64,000 bases of DNA from Aldehydirespirator sp028819505 (lineage in GTDB: Bacteria; Actinomycetota; Acidimicrobiia; Acidimicrobiales; Aldehydirespiratoraceae). Location: positions 1,302,001 to 1,366,000 of the forward strand of contig OZ242297.1 in assembly GCA_965207755.1 (NCBI GenBank), given 5' to 3'. Below are positions 1 to 8,653 of this stretch, in pieces. A program made the position numbers and the translations under genes. The stretch's first letter is position 1, and each line of letters opens with the position of its first letter. The notes under the pieces were generated by a model that saw only the letters and a list, made by a program, of their open reading frames with translations, made no database searches and was not told where the DNA came from.

Positions 1-1
1 G

Positions 2-823
2 CCCCGGCACCGCCCGGTGAAGGTGCCGATGGCCAGGCTCGGCGGACTCGGCGCTGCGGGCGCCGGCAACGCCGCCATCGGCGTGAAGCCGAAGTCCGCC
101 GGCCCGATCGCACGCGGCACCGGCGCGTACGCGGCCCCGTTCCGGATCCGCGACCTCGAACCGGCGGGCGAGCGCTGGCGGGCGTCCTCCTATCCCGCGC
201 TATGGGCACACAATGCCCGCTCGGGACGGGAGAGCCGGCTCGTGGTCGCGCCCGACTCGTACGGCGAGGCGCGTGCCGGCCACGAGGAGCAGGCTCGCAG
301 GGTGTGGCAGGTCACCGCGTCCCAGGCGCACGTGAATCTCGAATTCCGGCTGAACAGCCAGCGCCTCGGAGCCTGCATGACCCCTGTCGAGTGCATCGGC
401 GGGAGGGCCTGGCCGAGTTTCCTGGCCGAGGCGGGCGCCTGGCAGGTTCCCGTCGTGCTGTGGCTGAACACCACTCTGGGCTTGATCGGTCGCTGGTGGG
501 TCGGGTCTCGCCAGCAGCAGGGCCGGTCGATCCTCTCCGTCGGACGGATCGTCGAGATCCCGGTGCTGGACTGTCGCGCCCTGAGCGGCGACACGCTCTC
601 GGAGGCCCTGGAGGTCTTCGCACGGTTCCGGCTGCGGGAGTTCCTGCCCGCCAACGAGGCTTACCGCGACGAGACTCGACAAGACCTCGACCGGGCCGTG
701 CTGTGCGAGCTGCTCGGGCTTCCCGATTCGATTCTCGGGTCGCTGGAGGTCCTCCGCCAGCAGTGGTGCCGCGAGCCGACAGTTCACGGAGGAAAGCCGA
801 CCCGCCCCAACGGCGGGCGCTAG
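2..823 (+). CDS. C-terminal part of a DNA-methylase-like protein (5' end outside the window)
   Basis: The frame is open from the left edge, so the N-terminus and any catalytic motifs lie outside the window; 273 residues are visible. Near residues 150-190 a stretch containing LWLNTTLGLIGRWW is followed by SVGRIVEIPVLD. That arrangement is common in the C-terminal target-recognition region of type II/IIG-like N6-adenine DNA methylases, where a 'number of strands left' LWLNST-type segment precedes a short P-V-L-D motif. The end is rich in Leu and Arg, and the stop falls about 40 bp before the RNase P RNA gene, which is on the other strand. I infer a DNA-modification or defence protein; the NPPY motif is not visible, so the assignment rests on resemblance of the tail only. 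Confidence 0.5.
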   Translation, partial: PRHRPVKVPMARLGGLGAAGAGNAAIGVKPKSAGPIARGTGAYAAPFRIRDLEPAGERWRASSYPALWAHNARSGRESRLVVAPDSYGEARAGHEEQARRVWQVTASQAHVNLEFRLNSQRLGACMTPVECIGGRAWPSFLAEAGAWQVPVVLWLNTTLGLIGRWWVGSRQQQGRSILSVGRIVEIPVLDCRALSGDTLSEALEVFARFRLREFLPANEAYRDETRQDLDRAVLCELLGLPDSILGSLEVLRQQWCREPTVHGGKPTRPNGGR

Positions 824-861
824 CCGGACTCGCTTGGCGCTCGCGGGCGCGACCCGGCCGT

Positions 862-1222
<361 letters not shown>

Positions 1223-1288
1223 CAAGGCTAGTTAGCCTGAAGCCCGGACGCGTCCGGATGCGACGTGTCGGCGCGACCCGGAGGAACC

Positions 1289-2329
1289 ATGACCACTCTC
1301 GACGGCTACGGCGGGTGGCCCGGGATACTCGCCGTTCTCGCCGCAGGCCGGGACATCGGAACCGGCGAGGCTCGCGCCGCGCTCGGGGCGATACTCGCAG
1401 GCGAGGCGACCGACGCCCAGATAGCCGCCTTCATCGTGGCCCTGCGGCTCAAGGGCCCCGCCGTCGGAGAGCTCCTGGGACTGGTGGGCGCCATGCGCGA
1501 CGCCGCCACCCCCCTGGACATCCCCTCCCACGCCATCGACATCGTGGGCACCGGCGGCACGGCCGGACGCAAGGCCCACGCGCTGAACGTCTCGACCATG
1601 GCCTGCTTCGTCGCCGCCGGCGCGGGCGCCACCGTCTGCAAGCACGGCAGCGTCAAGGCCTCGTCCACCTCGGGCGCCTTCGACCTGCTCGATGTCGTCG
1701 GCGTGCCGGTAGGCGCCGCGCCGCACGAAGTCGAGCGGATGGTGCGCTCGGCGGGGCTCGGGTTCGCTTTCGCCAAGACGTTCCATCCGGCCATGCGCCA
1801 CGTGGCCGGCGTGCGGTCGCAGGTCGGCATATCGACGATCTTCAACCTGCTCGGGCCGCTGTGCCATCCGGGCCATGCGCAGCGCCAGGTGATGGGCGTG
1901 CTCGAGCGGTCGCTGGCCCCTGACATGGCCGCCGTGCTGCAGGCCACCGGTTCGGTGCGGTCGATGGTGGTGAACGGCGACGACCAGTTCGACGAGTTCA
2001 CCACCACCGGACCGAACCTGGTGGTCGACCTGAACGAGGGCAGGGTGACCGAGTACCGCGTCGAGGCGGCCGAGGTGGGGCTGGCCGCGGCGAGGCCCGA
2101 GGAGCTGCGCGGCGGCGACCCAGCGGCCAACGCGCGGATCCTGGCCGCCATCCTGGCCGGCGAGCCGGGACCCAGACGCGACATGGTGGTGCTCAACGCA
2201 GCCGCAGGCCTGGTGGTGGCCGGAGTGGCGGACGACCTCGCCGCCGGCGTGGAGGCCGCCGCCGCGGCCATCGACGACGGCCGGGCTGCCAAGAAGCTCG
2301 ACGAGGTGACCGAGAGGCCGAGCGGCTAG
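1289..2329 (+). CDS. trpD: Anthranilate phosphoribosyltransferase
   Basis: Catalyses transfer of phosphoribose from PRPP to anthranilate, the second committed step of tryptophan synthesis, in the cytosol. The 346-residue length is normal. The N-terminal helical domain is followed by the PRPP-binding DIVGTGGTAGRKAHALNVST loop (about residues 88-107), KHGSVKASSTSGAFDLLD and the NLLGPLCHP motif (about residue 193). I chose ATG 1289 because GGAGG lies at 1280-1284; an in-frame ATG at 1265 lacks a ribosome site. No other trp gene is nearby, so it stands alone from the pathway. The last codons (ERPSG, stop) fall inside the tag of a dispersed ~95-bp repeat. Confidence 0.97.
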   Translation: MTTLDGYGGWPGILAVLAAGRDIGTGEARAALGAILAGEATDAQIAAFIVALRLKGPAVGELLGLVGAMRDAATPLDIPSHAIDIVGTGGTAGRKAHALNVSTMACFVAAGAGATVCKHGSVKASSTSGAFDLLDVVGVPVGAAPHEVERMVRSAGLGFAFAKTFHPAMRHVAGVRSQVGISTIFNLLGPLCHPGHAQRQVMGVLERSLAPDMAAVLQATGSVRSMVVNGDDQFDEFTTTGPNLVVDLNEGRVTEYRVEAAEVGLAAARPEELRGGDPAANARILAAILAGEPGPRRDMVVLNAAAGLVVAGVADDLAAGVEAAAAAIDDGRAAKKLDEVTERPSG

Positions 2330-2410
2330 GCGGCGACCCGTGAGCATGTCGGCGTGGGGTTCAGCGAGGCCGTGGCCCGAGCGGCCCTCAGGTCGCAGCG
2401 GACAGGAGCG
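2313..2410 (+). repeat. Interspersed ~95-bp repeat, copy 1 (trpD-queG junction)
   Basis: A tag AGAGGCCGAGCGG at 2313-2325 overlaps the end of trpD. After about 35 bp comes a core related to GCTGAGCGAGGCCGTGGC followed by CCGAGCGGCCC (2361-2410). The core is more diverged here than in other copies and codes for the first residues of the queG frame. Other copies lie at 3716, 10120, 15533 (core only), 17308, 45570 and 50278. Confidence 0.7.
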
Positions 2411-3749
2411 GAAGACACGTCAGCCTCGCAGCCATGGGGCTGCGAGCGTCGACGCCTCCGCGCTGGCGGAGGTAGTCGGGGCTCCAGCCGATCCCGTTGG
2501 AGATCATCACGCTGCGAGCGTCGACGCCTCCGCGCTGGCGGAGGTAGGCCGGCGGGCAGGCTTGTGCGCTGTCGGCTTCTGCCGGGCCGAGCCGTTCGCC
2601 GGCGCGGCGCAGGCTCTGCACGAGCGCAAGCAGGCCGGGATGCACGGCGGGATGCAGTTCACCTACCGCAACCCGGACCGCTCCACCGACCCGGCGCGAC
2701 TGGTGCCCGGCGCGGCCGCGCTGGTCGTCGGAGCGCTCGAGTTCGGCGCGGCCGCCCGCGACCGCCCCGGCGGCGGCAGCCCGTACGCCCGGGTGGCCGC
2801 CTACGCCCGGGCCGACTACTACACCCCGCTGAGGGCCGCCCTGGAGGCCGTCGCCGACGCGCTGCGGGCCGAGGGCCACCGGGCGGTGGTGTCGGCCGAC
2901 GAGAACGGCCTGGTGGACCGGGCTGCGGCCCATCGGGCCGGCATCGGCTGGTGGGGCAAGAACTCCAACATCCTGCTGCCAGGGCAGGGCAGCCTGGTCG
3001 TGCTCGGGGCGGTGGTGACCGACGCCCCGCTGGTGCCGGCCGACCCGGAGCCGTTGTCCGACGGCTGCGGATCCTGCCGGCGATGCCTGGACGGCTGCCC
3101 GACCGGGGCGATCGTCGCCCCCGGCACGGTGGACGCCCGCCGCTGCCTGGCCTGGCTGGTGCAGGCCGACGGCGTCTTCGACCCCGACTACCGGGTGGCG
3201 CTCGGCGACCGGATCTACGGGTGCGACGACTGCTCGGAGGTGTGCCCGCCCAACCGGGTGCGGGTCCGGCTGGGTCGCCGTGACGGACCTGGGGGCCACT
3301 CGCCGGCCGAGCCGGCCCCGGCCGGCGAGGCGTCGGCGCGAACCGACCAACCCGCACCGAGCTGCTCGGCCCGGTCCGCCCAGGCGTCACCGTCGGCCGC
3401 AGGGGGTGCCTGGGTCCCGGTGCTGGACCTGCTCGACTCCTCCGACGAGGATCTGATCGCCGCGTTCGGGCGCTGGTACATACCGCGGCGCCAGCCCCGC
3501 TACCTGCGCCGCAACGCGCTGGTGGTGCTGGCAAACGTGGGCGAGCCCTCCGAGCCGCGGGTGCGGGCCGCGGTGGACAGGGCGCTGGGCGACCCCGATC
3601 CGCTCATCAGAGCCCACGCCGTGTGGTGCGCGCGGCGCCTGGGGCTGAGCCTCGACGCCCTGACGGGCCGCGGCGATCCGCTGGTGCGGGCCGAACTGGA
3701 GCGGCCGGTCCCGCCCAGAGGCCGAGCGGGTGGGCGGCACCGGTGCTAG
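2340..3749 (+). CDS. queG: Epoxyqueuosine reductase
   Basis: Reduces epoxyqueuosine to queuosine in tRNA, using cobalamin and two [4Fe-4S] clusters. The N-terminal cobalamin-binding region carries YARVAAYARADYY and GIGWWGKN. Two ferredoxin-type cluster motifs follow: CGSCRRCLDGCP near residue 242 and CDDCSEVCP near residue 295. HEAT-like helices form the C-terminus (NALVVLANVG, then IRAHAVWCARRLG). At 469 residues it is longer than usual (about 350-390). The extra length is an N-terminal segment holding a 72-bp in-frame duplication and a Pro/Ala-rich insert after the second cluster. The start is uncertain: GTG 2340 or ATG 2346 are the only starts in frame before the conserved part, and neither has a strong ribosome site. 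Whether the extended N-terminus is translated is unknown. Confidence 0.9.
   Translation: MSMSAWGSARPWPERPSGRSGQERKTRQPRSHGAASVDASALAEVVGAPADPVGDHHAASVDASALAEVGRRAGLCAVGFCRAEPFAGAAQALHERKQAGMHGGMQFTYRNPDRSTDPARLVPGAAALVVGALEFGAAARDRPGGGSPYARVAAYARADYYTPLRAALEAVADALRAEGHRAVVSADENGLVDRAAAHRAGIGWWGKNSNILLPGQGSLVVLGAVVTDAPLVPADPEPLSDGCGSCRRCLDGCPTGAIVAPGTVDARRCLAWLVQADGVFDPDYRVALGDRIYGCDDCSEVCPPNRVRVRLGRRDGPGGHSPAEPAPAGEASARTDQPAPSCSARSAQASPSAAGGAWVPVLDLLDSSDEDLIAAFGRWYIPRRQPRYLRRNALVVLANVGEPSEPRVRAAVDRALGDPDPLIRAHAVWCARRLGLSLDALTGRGDPLVRAELERPVPPRGRAGGRHRC
2439..2547 (+). repeat. Direct duplication, period 72 bp, in the queG N-terminus
   Basis: A 37-bp segment starting GCTGCGAGCGTCGACGCC occurs at 2439-2475 and again at 2511-2547. 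The 35 bp between the copies are unique. The 72-bp offset keeps the reading frame, so the protein carries ASVDASALAEV twice. Confidence 0.95.
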
Positions 3750-3814
3750 GAAACCGCGAGGCGCTGAGCGAGGCCGTGGCTCGGGCGGCCCGCGAGCGCA
3801 GCGAACATGAGCGG
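3716..3814 (+). repeat. Interspersed ~95-bp repeat, copy 2 (queG-GT4 junction)
   Basis: The tag CAGAGGCCGAGCGG (3716-3729) lies within the last queG codons. The core begins GCTGAGCGAGGCCGTGGC at 3763 and runs through GCGAGCGCAGCGAACATGAG to about 3814. This is one of the best-preserved copies. It separates queG from the downstream GTG start at 3835. Confidence 0.85.
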
Positions 3815-3834
3815 GATACACGCGGAGCCGCGGC

Positions 3835-4971
3835 GTGACCCGTCACCTGCTTGTGACCAACGACTTCCCGCCCAAGGTGGGAGGCATCCAGAACTACCTG
3901 TGGGAGCTGTGGCGGCGGCTGCCCCCCGACGGCGTCGTGGTGCACACGACCCCGTACGAGGGCGCGGACGCGTTCGACGCGGCCCAGCCCTTCGCGGTGA
4001 CCCGGTCTCGCGAACCGTGGCTGCTGCCGGGGCCGCACCTCGCCCGGAGGGTGCGGCGCCTGGCCCATCGCCACCACGTCGACCTGGTGGTGATCGATCC
4101 CGCCCTTCCGGCCGGACTGATCGGACCCCGCCTCGACCACCCCTACGCAGTGATCGCGCACGGCGCCGAAGTCGCCGTTCCCGGCCGCCTGCCGGGCACG
4201 CGGCGGCTGCTGGGGGCGGTGCTGGCCGGGGCGGCGGGGGTGATCGCGGCCGGAGGCTACGCCGCCCGCGAATGCGAACGAGCCCTGGGCCGGCCGCTGC
4301 CGGCGTTCGTGATCCCTCCCGGCGTGGACGCAGACCGGTTCCGGCCGAGCTCAGCCGCCGAACAGGTCGAGGCGCGCATGCGGCTGAACCTCCAGCCCGA
4401 GGCCGCGACGGTGGTGAGCGTGTCGAGACTGGTCCCCCGCAAGGGGATGGACACGCTCGTGCGGGCGGCTGCCCTGATGGCCGGCGCCCGCCCGGACCTG
4501 CGGGTCGTGATCGCCGGCGAGGGCCGCGACCGCCGCCGCCTGACCCGCCTGGCCGGACGCCTCGACGCCCCGGTCGAGCTGCTGGGACGCCTCCGCGACG
4601 ACGACCTGGCCGCTCTCTACGGATGCGCCGACGTGTTCGCCATGCTGTGCCGGACCCGGTGGGGGGGCCTGGAGCAGGAGGGCTTCGGGATCGTCTTCCT
4701 GGAGGCGGCCGCGGCCGGTGTCCCGCAGGTCGCCGGCCGCAGCGGCGGCGCCCACGAGGCGGTGATCGACAGCGAGACGGGGATCGTGCTCGATCCGGCC
4801 ACGCCGCAGAGCGCGGCGGCCGCCATCGGCGCCCTCCTCGACGACCCCGGCCGCCGGAGGGAGATGGGCGACGCCGCTCGCCGGCGGGCCGGGACCGAGT
4901 TCTCCTACGACGCGCTGGCCGCCCGACTCGGACGCGCCCTCGACGCCATGGCCGGACAGCGGCCGGCATGA
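3835..4971 (+). CDS. GT4-family glycosyltransferase, PimB'-like mannosyltransferase
   Basis: Predicted retaining GDP-mannose-dependent transferase of the GT-B fold acting at the cytoplasmic face of the membrane. In the closest known actinobacterial relatives (PimB'/MgtA) the acceptor is a phosphatidylinositol mannoside or a glucuronyl lipid. The N-terminus reads LLVTNDFPPKVGGIQNYL, the hallmark of that subgroup (residues 5-22). The nucleotide-binding half has SRLVPRKGMDTLV (about residue 200) and the E-x7-E motif EGFGIVFLEA (about 283-292). Length 378 is normal. GTG 3835 is used because homology begins at once. It sits alone between queG and a SRPBCC gene, so the exact acceptor cannot be read from context. 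Confidence 0.88.
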   Translation: MTRHLLVTNDFPPKVGGIQNYLWELWRRLPPDGVVVHTTPYEGADAFDAAQPFAVTRSREPWLLPGPHLARRVRRLAHRHHVDLVVIDPALPAGLIGPRLDHPYAVIAHGAEVAVPGRLPGTRRLLGAVLAGAAGVIAAGGYAARECERALGRPLPAFVIPPGVDADRFRPSSAAEQVEARMRLNLQPEAATVVSVSRLVPRKGMDTLVRAAALMAGARPDLRVVIAGEGRDRRRLTRLAGRLDAPVELLGRLRDDDLAALYGCADVFAMLCRTRWGGLEQEGFGIVFLEAAAAGVPQVAGRSGGAHEAVIDSETGIVLDPATPQSAAAAIGALLDDPGRRREMGDAARRRAGTEFSYDALAARLGRALDAMAGQRPA

Positions 4972-5068
4972 TCGGCGGCCGGGGTGAGCCATGCCGCATC
5001 CACCGGCAACGTTGTTAGTGTCAGTCACGGCGCGGCACACCTGCAGCCGCGTCCCTTGCCGGCTCCAG

Positions 5069-5539
5069 ATGGCGGTGCCCAACGTGGTCGATCAGGCAAC
5101 CCAGCGCACCACGATCATGGCCTCCCCGGAGCGGTGCTTCGACGTGGCGGTCGACTTCGAGCAGTACCCCGCATGGGCCCGCGACATCAAGAAGGCCCGC
5201 ATCCTCAGCCGGGATCGGGACGGCCGCGCCGTCGACGTGGAGTACTGGGTCACCGCCATGGGCCGCTCCACCACCTACACGCTCAGATACTTCTACGGAT
5301 CGGACCCGCTGCGCCTGGCCTGGCGCCTCAAGCGGGGCGACGCCACCACCCGCCTCGACGGCGAGTACACCTTCGTCGCGTTCGGTGGCGACTCCGACAC
5401 CACCGAGGTGTCCTACCAGCTGACCGTCGAGCTCGCCGTCCCCCTGCCGGGCTTCATCAAGCGGCGGGCCGAGTCGCGCATCATGCACACCGCGCTCGAC
5501 GAGTTGAAGGCCCACGTCGAAGCCGGCGCCGGATCCTGA
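5069..5539 (+). CDS. SRPBCC / polyketide cyclase-like protein
   Basis: A 156-residue START-like protein. After the Thr/Arg-rich start it shows TTIMASPERCFDVAVDFEQYP, the usual opening of actinobacterial SRPBCC proteins (strand, then helix with P..C/V..V.D...YP). The closing helix contains KRRAESRIMHTALDELKAHVE. Such proteins bind hydrophobic ligands in a deep pocket, but the ligand here is unknown. Two upstream in-frame starts (4991 and others) would add a Cys-rich leader without homology, so I chose ATG 5069. It ends 19 bp before glucokinase, suggesting co-transcription. Confidence 0.82.
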   Translation: MAVPNVVDQATQRTTIMASPERCFDVAVDFEQYPAWARDIKKARILSRDRDGRAVDVEYWVTAMGRSTTYTLRYFYGSDPLRLAWRLKRGDATTRLDGEYTFVAFGGDSDTTEVSYQLTVELAVPLPGFIKRRAESRIMHTALDELKAHVEAGAGS

Positions 5540-5558
5540 GACCGACTCCCGAACCGGC

Positions 5559-6500
5559 ATGTTCTGCGGCCTAGACATCGGCGGCACCAAGGTGCTGGGG
5601 GTGGCCGTTCACCCCGACGACATCACGGCGCCCGTCGCGGTGCGGCGCGACGCCACCACCGCCGACAGCGGCACGCTGGTCGACACGATCATCAGGATGG
5701 TCGCCGCCCTGGAATACGAGTGCGGCAGCTCGTTCTCGGCCGTCGGCGTGGGGATCGCCGGGCTGGTCGACGCCAACGGTGTGCTCAGGTACTCGCCCAA
5801 CATCGACGGCGTGCTGGATCTCGACCTTCGCCGCCGCATGCGCTCGGAGTGGCGGCGGCCGGTGGTGGTCGAGAACGAGGCGACTGCTGCGGCCTGGGCG
5901 GAGTCGCTCCACGGCGCGGGCCGCGGCAGCATGCACGTCGCCCTGGTCGCGCTGGGCACCGGGCTGGGAACGGGGTTCGTGTTCGACGGGAGGCTGTACC
6001 GGGGCTGGAACGGCTTCGCGGGCGAGTCGGGTCACATGACCGTGGAGATGTCGGGACCGGAGCACGTCACCGGGGCCAACGGCCCGTGGGAGTACTACGC
6101 GTCCGGCACCGGCCTCGGCCGCCTGGCCCGCCAGGCCGCCGCGCGAGGCGACCTCGACAGCGCCGTCTCCGAGGCCGGCTCGGTGGACGCCATCAGGGGC
6201 GAGCACGTCCACGCCCTGGTGGCCAAGGGAGATCCCGACGCCCTGGTCGTCCTCGACGAATTCTGCCGCTGGGCGGCCGTCGGCGTGGCCAACCTCGTGC
6301 ATGTGCTCGACCCGGAGGTGGTGGTCATCGCCGGGGGGCTGATCGACATCGGTGAGCCGCTGGTGCGGGGCATCGAAGCCTGGACGCACCGCCTGGTGCT
6401 CGGCGGCGACCACCGGCGGAAGGTGCAGGTGGTCCCGGCGCAGCTCGGCAGCCAGGCCGGAGCGATCGGCGCCGCTCTGCTCGCCTCGGAGGCCGCGTGA
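5559..6500 (+). CDS. glk: ROK-family glucokinase lacking the zinc-binding cysteines
   Basis: Phosphorylates glucose (ATP, possibly polyphosphate) in the cytosol. The N-terminal phosphate loop is CGLDIGGTKVLGVAV (residues 3-17). VENEATAAAWAE carries the catalytic-domain Asn-Glu, and GTGLGTGFVFDG and GESGHMTVE follow. In the ROK family the last motif leads into a zinc site, C-x-C-G-x2-G-C-x-E. Here the region reads GPEHVTGANGPWEYYASG: the His of GHMTVE and the final Glu are kept, but all three cysteines are missing. Length 313 is normal. The GTG of the following repeat ORF overlaps its stop by 4 nt (GTGA at 6497). Confidence 0.9.
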   Translation: MFCGLDIGGTKVLGVAVHPDDITAPVAVRRDATTADSGTLVDTIIRMVAALEYECGSSFSAVGVGIAGLVDANGVLRYSPNIDGVLDLDLRRRMRSEWRRPVVVENEATAAAWAESLHGAGRGSMHVALVALGTGLGTGFVFDGRLYRGWNGFAGESGHMTVEMSGPEHVTGANGPWEYYASGTGLGRLARQAAARGDLDSAVSEAGSVDAIRGEHVHALVAKGDPDALVVLDEFCRWAAVGVANLVHVLDPEVVVIAGGLIDIGEPLVRGIEAWTHRLVLGGDHRRKVQVVPAQLGSQAGAIGAALLASEAA

Positions 6501-6753
6501 CGCCCGGCGCCGCTGCTGCTGCGCGGCGTGCAGAGACATCAGCGCCAGATGCTCGCCTCGGAGGCCGCGTGACGCCCGGCGCCGCTGCTGCTGCGCGGCG
6601 TGCAGAGACATCAGCGCCAGATGCTCGCGTCGGAGGCCGCGTGACGCCCGGCGCCGCTGCTGCTGCGCGGCGTGCAGAGACATCAGCGCCAGATGCTCGC
6701 GTCGGAGGCCGCGTGACGCCCGGCGCCGCTCTGCTCGCCTCGGAGGCCGCGTG
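6482..6753 (+). repeat. 72-bp tandem repeat between glk and pfkA, coding for an 85-codon relay ORF
   Basis: The end of glk (CGCCTCGGAGGCCGCGTGA) recurs at 6482, 6554, 6626, 6698 and 6736; the first three offsets are exactly 72 bp and the last is 38. The original junction was evidently CGCGTGATG, with the glk stop next to the pfkA start. An ORF starts at GTG 6497, overlapping the glk stop, reads three near-identical 24-residue units starting VTPGAAAAARRAET, and stops at TGA 6752-6754, overlapping the pfkA ATG. It therefore links both genes by overlaps. The peptide resembles nothing I know; it may be only a by-product of the duplication. Confidence 0.95.
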
Positions 6754-7782
6754 ATGCGGGTCGGGATGCTGACCGGGGGCGGAGACTGCCCGGGGCTCAA
6801 CGCAGTCATCAGGGCGGTGGTGCGGAAAGGCGAACGGCGCCACGGCGACCGTGTGATCGGGTTCATCGACGGCTGGCGGGGAGTGGTGGACGACGACTGG
6901 GTGCAACTCGACGTCGACGCCTGCCGCGGACTGCTGCCGAAGGGCGGAACGGTGCTGGGCACGTCGCGCCACACGCCTTTCAGCCTTCCCGACGGCATGT
7001 CCCGCGCCACCGAGACGATCCGCGGCCTGGAACTCGACGCCCTCATCGCCATAGGCGGCGAGGGCACCCTGTCGTGCGCGTCCGAGATGGCGGACCGCGG
7101 CTTCGAGATCGTCGGTGTGCCCAAGACGATCGACAACGACGTGGGCATGACCGAGCGGACCTTCGGCTTCGACACCGCCGTGACCGTGGCCACCGAGGCG
7201 ATCGACCGGCTCCACACCACAGCCGAGAGCCACGCACGCGTCATCTTCGTGGAGGTGATGGGCCGCAACGTGGGCCACATCGCCACCTGGGCCGGGATCG
7301 CGGGGGGCGCGACCTACACCCTCGTGCCCGAGGAGCCCTTCGACCTCGACGACCTCTGCGACGCCCTGATGCGCCGCCGCGCCCGGGGCCGCTACGCGTC
7401 CATCGTGGTGGTGGCCGAGGGCGCCAGGCCGAAGCCGGGCACCCTCGAGGTGGCCGAGCCCCCGGTCGACGCCTACGGGCACAAGCGCCTCGGCGGCATC
7501 GCCACCGTGATCGCGGCCGAGGTCGAGGCCCGCACCGGGTTGGAGACCCGGGTCACAATCCTCGGACATGTGCAGCGGGGAGGCTCGCCCACCCCCTTCG
7601 ACCGGGTGCTGGCCACCCGGTTCGGGGTGGCGGCCATCGACGCGGTCCACGACGGCCGCTTCGGTCAGATGGTGGCCCTCCGGGGCGGAGCGATCGAGCT
7701 GGTGTCGCTGCGGGAGGCCACCGCCCGCCCGAAGCCGGTGGGCACTGAACTGCTCGACGTGGCCCACACATTCTTCGCCTAG
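6754..7782 (+). CDS. pfkA: 6-phosphofructokinase, actinobacterial PfkA
   Basis: Phosphorylates fructose 6-phosphate to fructose 1,6-bisphosphate. MRVGMLTGGGDCPGLNAVIR opens the protein. IGGEGTL (about residue 93) has Gly where pyrophosphate-dependent enzymes have Asp, indicating ATP use. PKTIDND (about 117) has Lys, as in the mixed group III enzymes known from Streptomyces. VEVMGRNVGHIA and LGHVQRGGSPTPFDR are the substrate and allosteric-site signatures. Length 342 is normal. Together with glk upstream it forms a glycolytic entry pair. The start ATG 6754 overlaps the relay ORF stop. Confidence 0.96.
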   Translation: MRVGMLTGGGDCPGLNAVIRAVVRKGERRHGDRVIGFIDGWRGVVDDDWVQLDVDACRGLLPKGGTVLGTSRHTPFSLPDGMSRATETIRGLELDALIAIGGEGTLSCASEMADRGFEIVGVPKTIDNDVGMTERTFGFDTAVTVATEAIDRLHTTAESHARVIFVEVMGRNVGHIATWAGIAGGATYTLVPEEPFDLDDLCDALMRRRARGRYASIVVVAEGARPKPGTLEVAEPPVDAYGHKRLGGIATVIAAEVEARTGLETRVTILGHVQRGGSPTPFDRVLATRFGVAAIDAVHDGRFGQMVALRGGAIELVSLREATARPKPVGTELLDVAHTFFA

Positions 7783-7872
7783 CCCTCCCGGTCCTAGCCC
7801 TCCGTCCTAGCCCTCCCGGTCCTAGCCCTCCGTCCTAGCCCTCCCGGTCCTAGCCCTCCCGGTCCTAGCCCT
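7779..7872. repeat. Tandem 13/15-bp repeats at the convergent stops of pfkA and the GerMN gene
   Basis: TAGCCCTCCCGGTCC and TAGCCCTCCGTCC alternate six times between the pfkA stop (7780-7782) and the stop of the minus-strand lipoprotein gene (7865-7867). Each unit contains CTAG, so it supplies TAG stop codons on both strands. No hairpin terminator is evident. Confidence 0.9.
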
Positions 7873-8653
7873 CGCCTTCGCCGCCCTCGCCTCCGCCCTC
7901 GCCTTCGCCCCGTTCGCCTTCGCCTTCGCCTTCGCCCCGTTCGCCCTCGCCCTCGCCCCGCTCGCCCCGATCGTCGGCAGGCGCGGAGGTGGTGGTCGCC
8001 GGGGCGAAGTCGGGCTGGAACTGCTCGTAGGCGCTCGTCCGGAGCACCGAGCCGGGCTCGGCGTCGGCGTCGCTGGTGGGGACGGACACCTCCTGGCCGT
8101 CGAGCAGGATCCGGACACCGTCGACGCCCTCGGTTGCGGAGGCGGTGAACACCATCTGGGCCGCCGCGAACTCGAGCTCGTCGGCCGAGGGTGGCTGATC
8201 CTCGCCCTCCGGCGACAGATGCACGATGTCGACCGTGGCCACGCCGTCGACTACCCTGGCGCTCAGGATCTCGAACAACTCCAGCGTGTTGAAGTAGCCG
8301 GCGTCCGATTCCTCGGGCGAGGTTGCCTCCCCGAACAGCGTCGCCAGCACATCCTCCAGCGTGGCGCCGCGATTCACCTGGCGCTCCACCTCCACCACGA
8401 TCGTGCGCTCGATGTCCTGGGGGTTCGTCAGCAGGTAGACGATCCGGGGCTCGGTCAGGAGCGGAGCGGGAACCGTGGTTGTCGTGGATGCGGTGAACCC
8501 GGGCCTGAGGCTCTCGGGCAGCTCCTCCGGATCGATGGCCTGCGCAGTCTCATCGGTCGGCAGCCCGCAACTGGCGGCCGCGGCCACGGCCAGCACCAGG
8601 GCGGGCCACCGCGCGACACCGCGCCGGCGGCCGCGGCGGAGCATCCGCCTCAC
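7865..8653 (-). CDS. GerMN-domain lipoprotein downstream of MtrAB (LpqB-like position)
   Basis: A secreted lipoprotein: Arg-rich N-terminus, hydrophobic stretch and lipobox AAAASC (Cys about 29). The body (about residues 60-195) has the GerMN fold pattern: IVYLLTNPQ, then LEDVLATLFGEATSPEE, ATVDIVHLSPEG and AAAQMVFTASATEGVDGVRI. The C-terminus is a low-complexity Gly-Glu tail from 6-bp repeats. It overlaps the mtrB stop by 4 nt, the position LpqB takes in other Actinobacteria, where it modulates MtrB. It is shorter than LpqB (262 versus about 580 residues) and has no beta-propeller, so it is a GerMN-only version. Function in MtrB signalling is inferred. Confidence 0.85.
   Translation of the reverse strand: MRRMLRRGRRRGVARWPALVLAVAAAASCGLPTDETAQAIDPEELPESLRPGFTASTTTTVPAPLLTEPRIVYLLTNPQDIERTIVVEVERQVNRGATLEDVLATLFGEATSPEESDAGYFNTLELFEILSARVVDGVATVDIVHLSPEGEDQPPSADELEFAAAQMVFTASATEGVDGVRILLDGQEVSVPTSDADAEPGSVLRTSAYEQFQPDFAPATTTSAPADDRGERGEGEGERGEGEGEGERGEGEGGGEGGEGEG

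Noticed and set aside
2339..2475. Alternative queG start at ATG 2434
   Set aside because: It is out of frame with the conserved protein and stops after 13 codons.
4984..5574. Arg/His-rich ORF overlapping the SRPBCC gene
   Set aside because: Shadow frame; codon pattern and motifs support the frame of 5069-5539.
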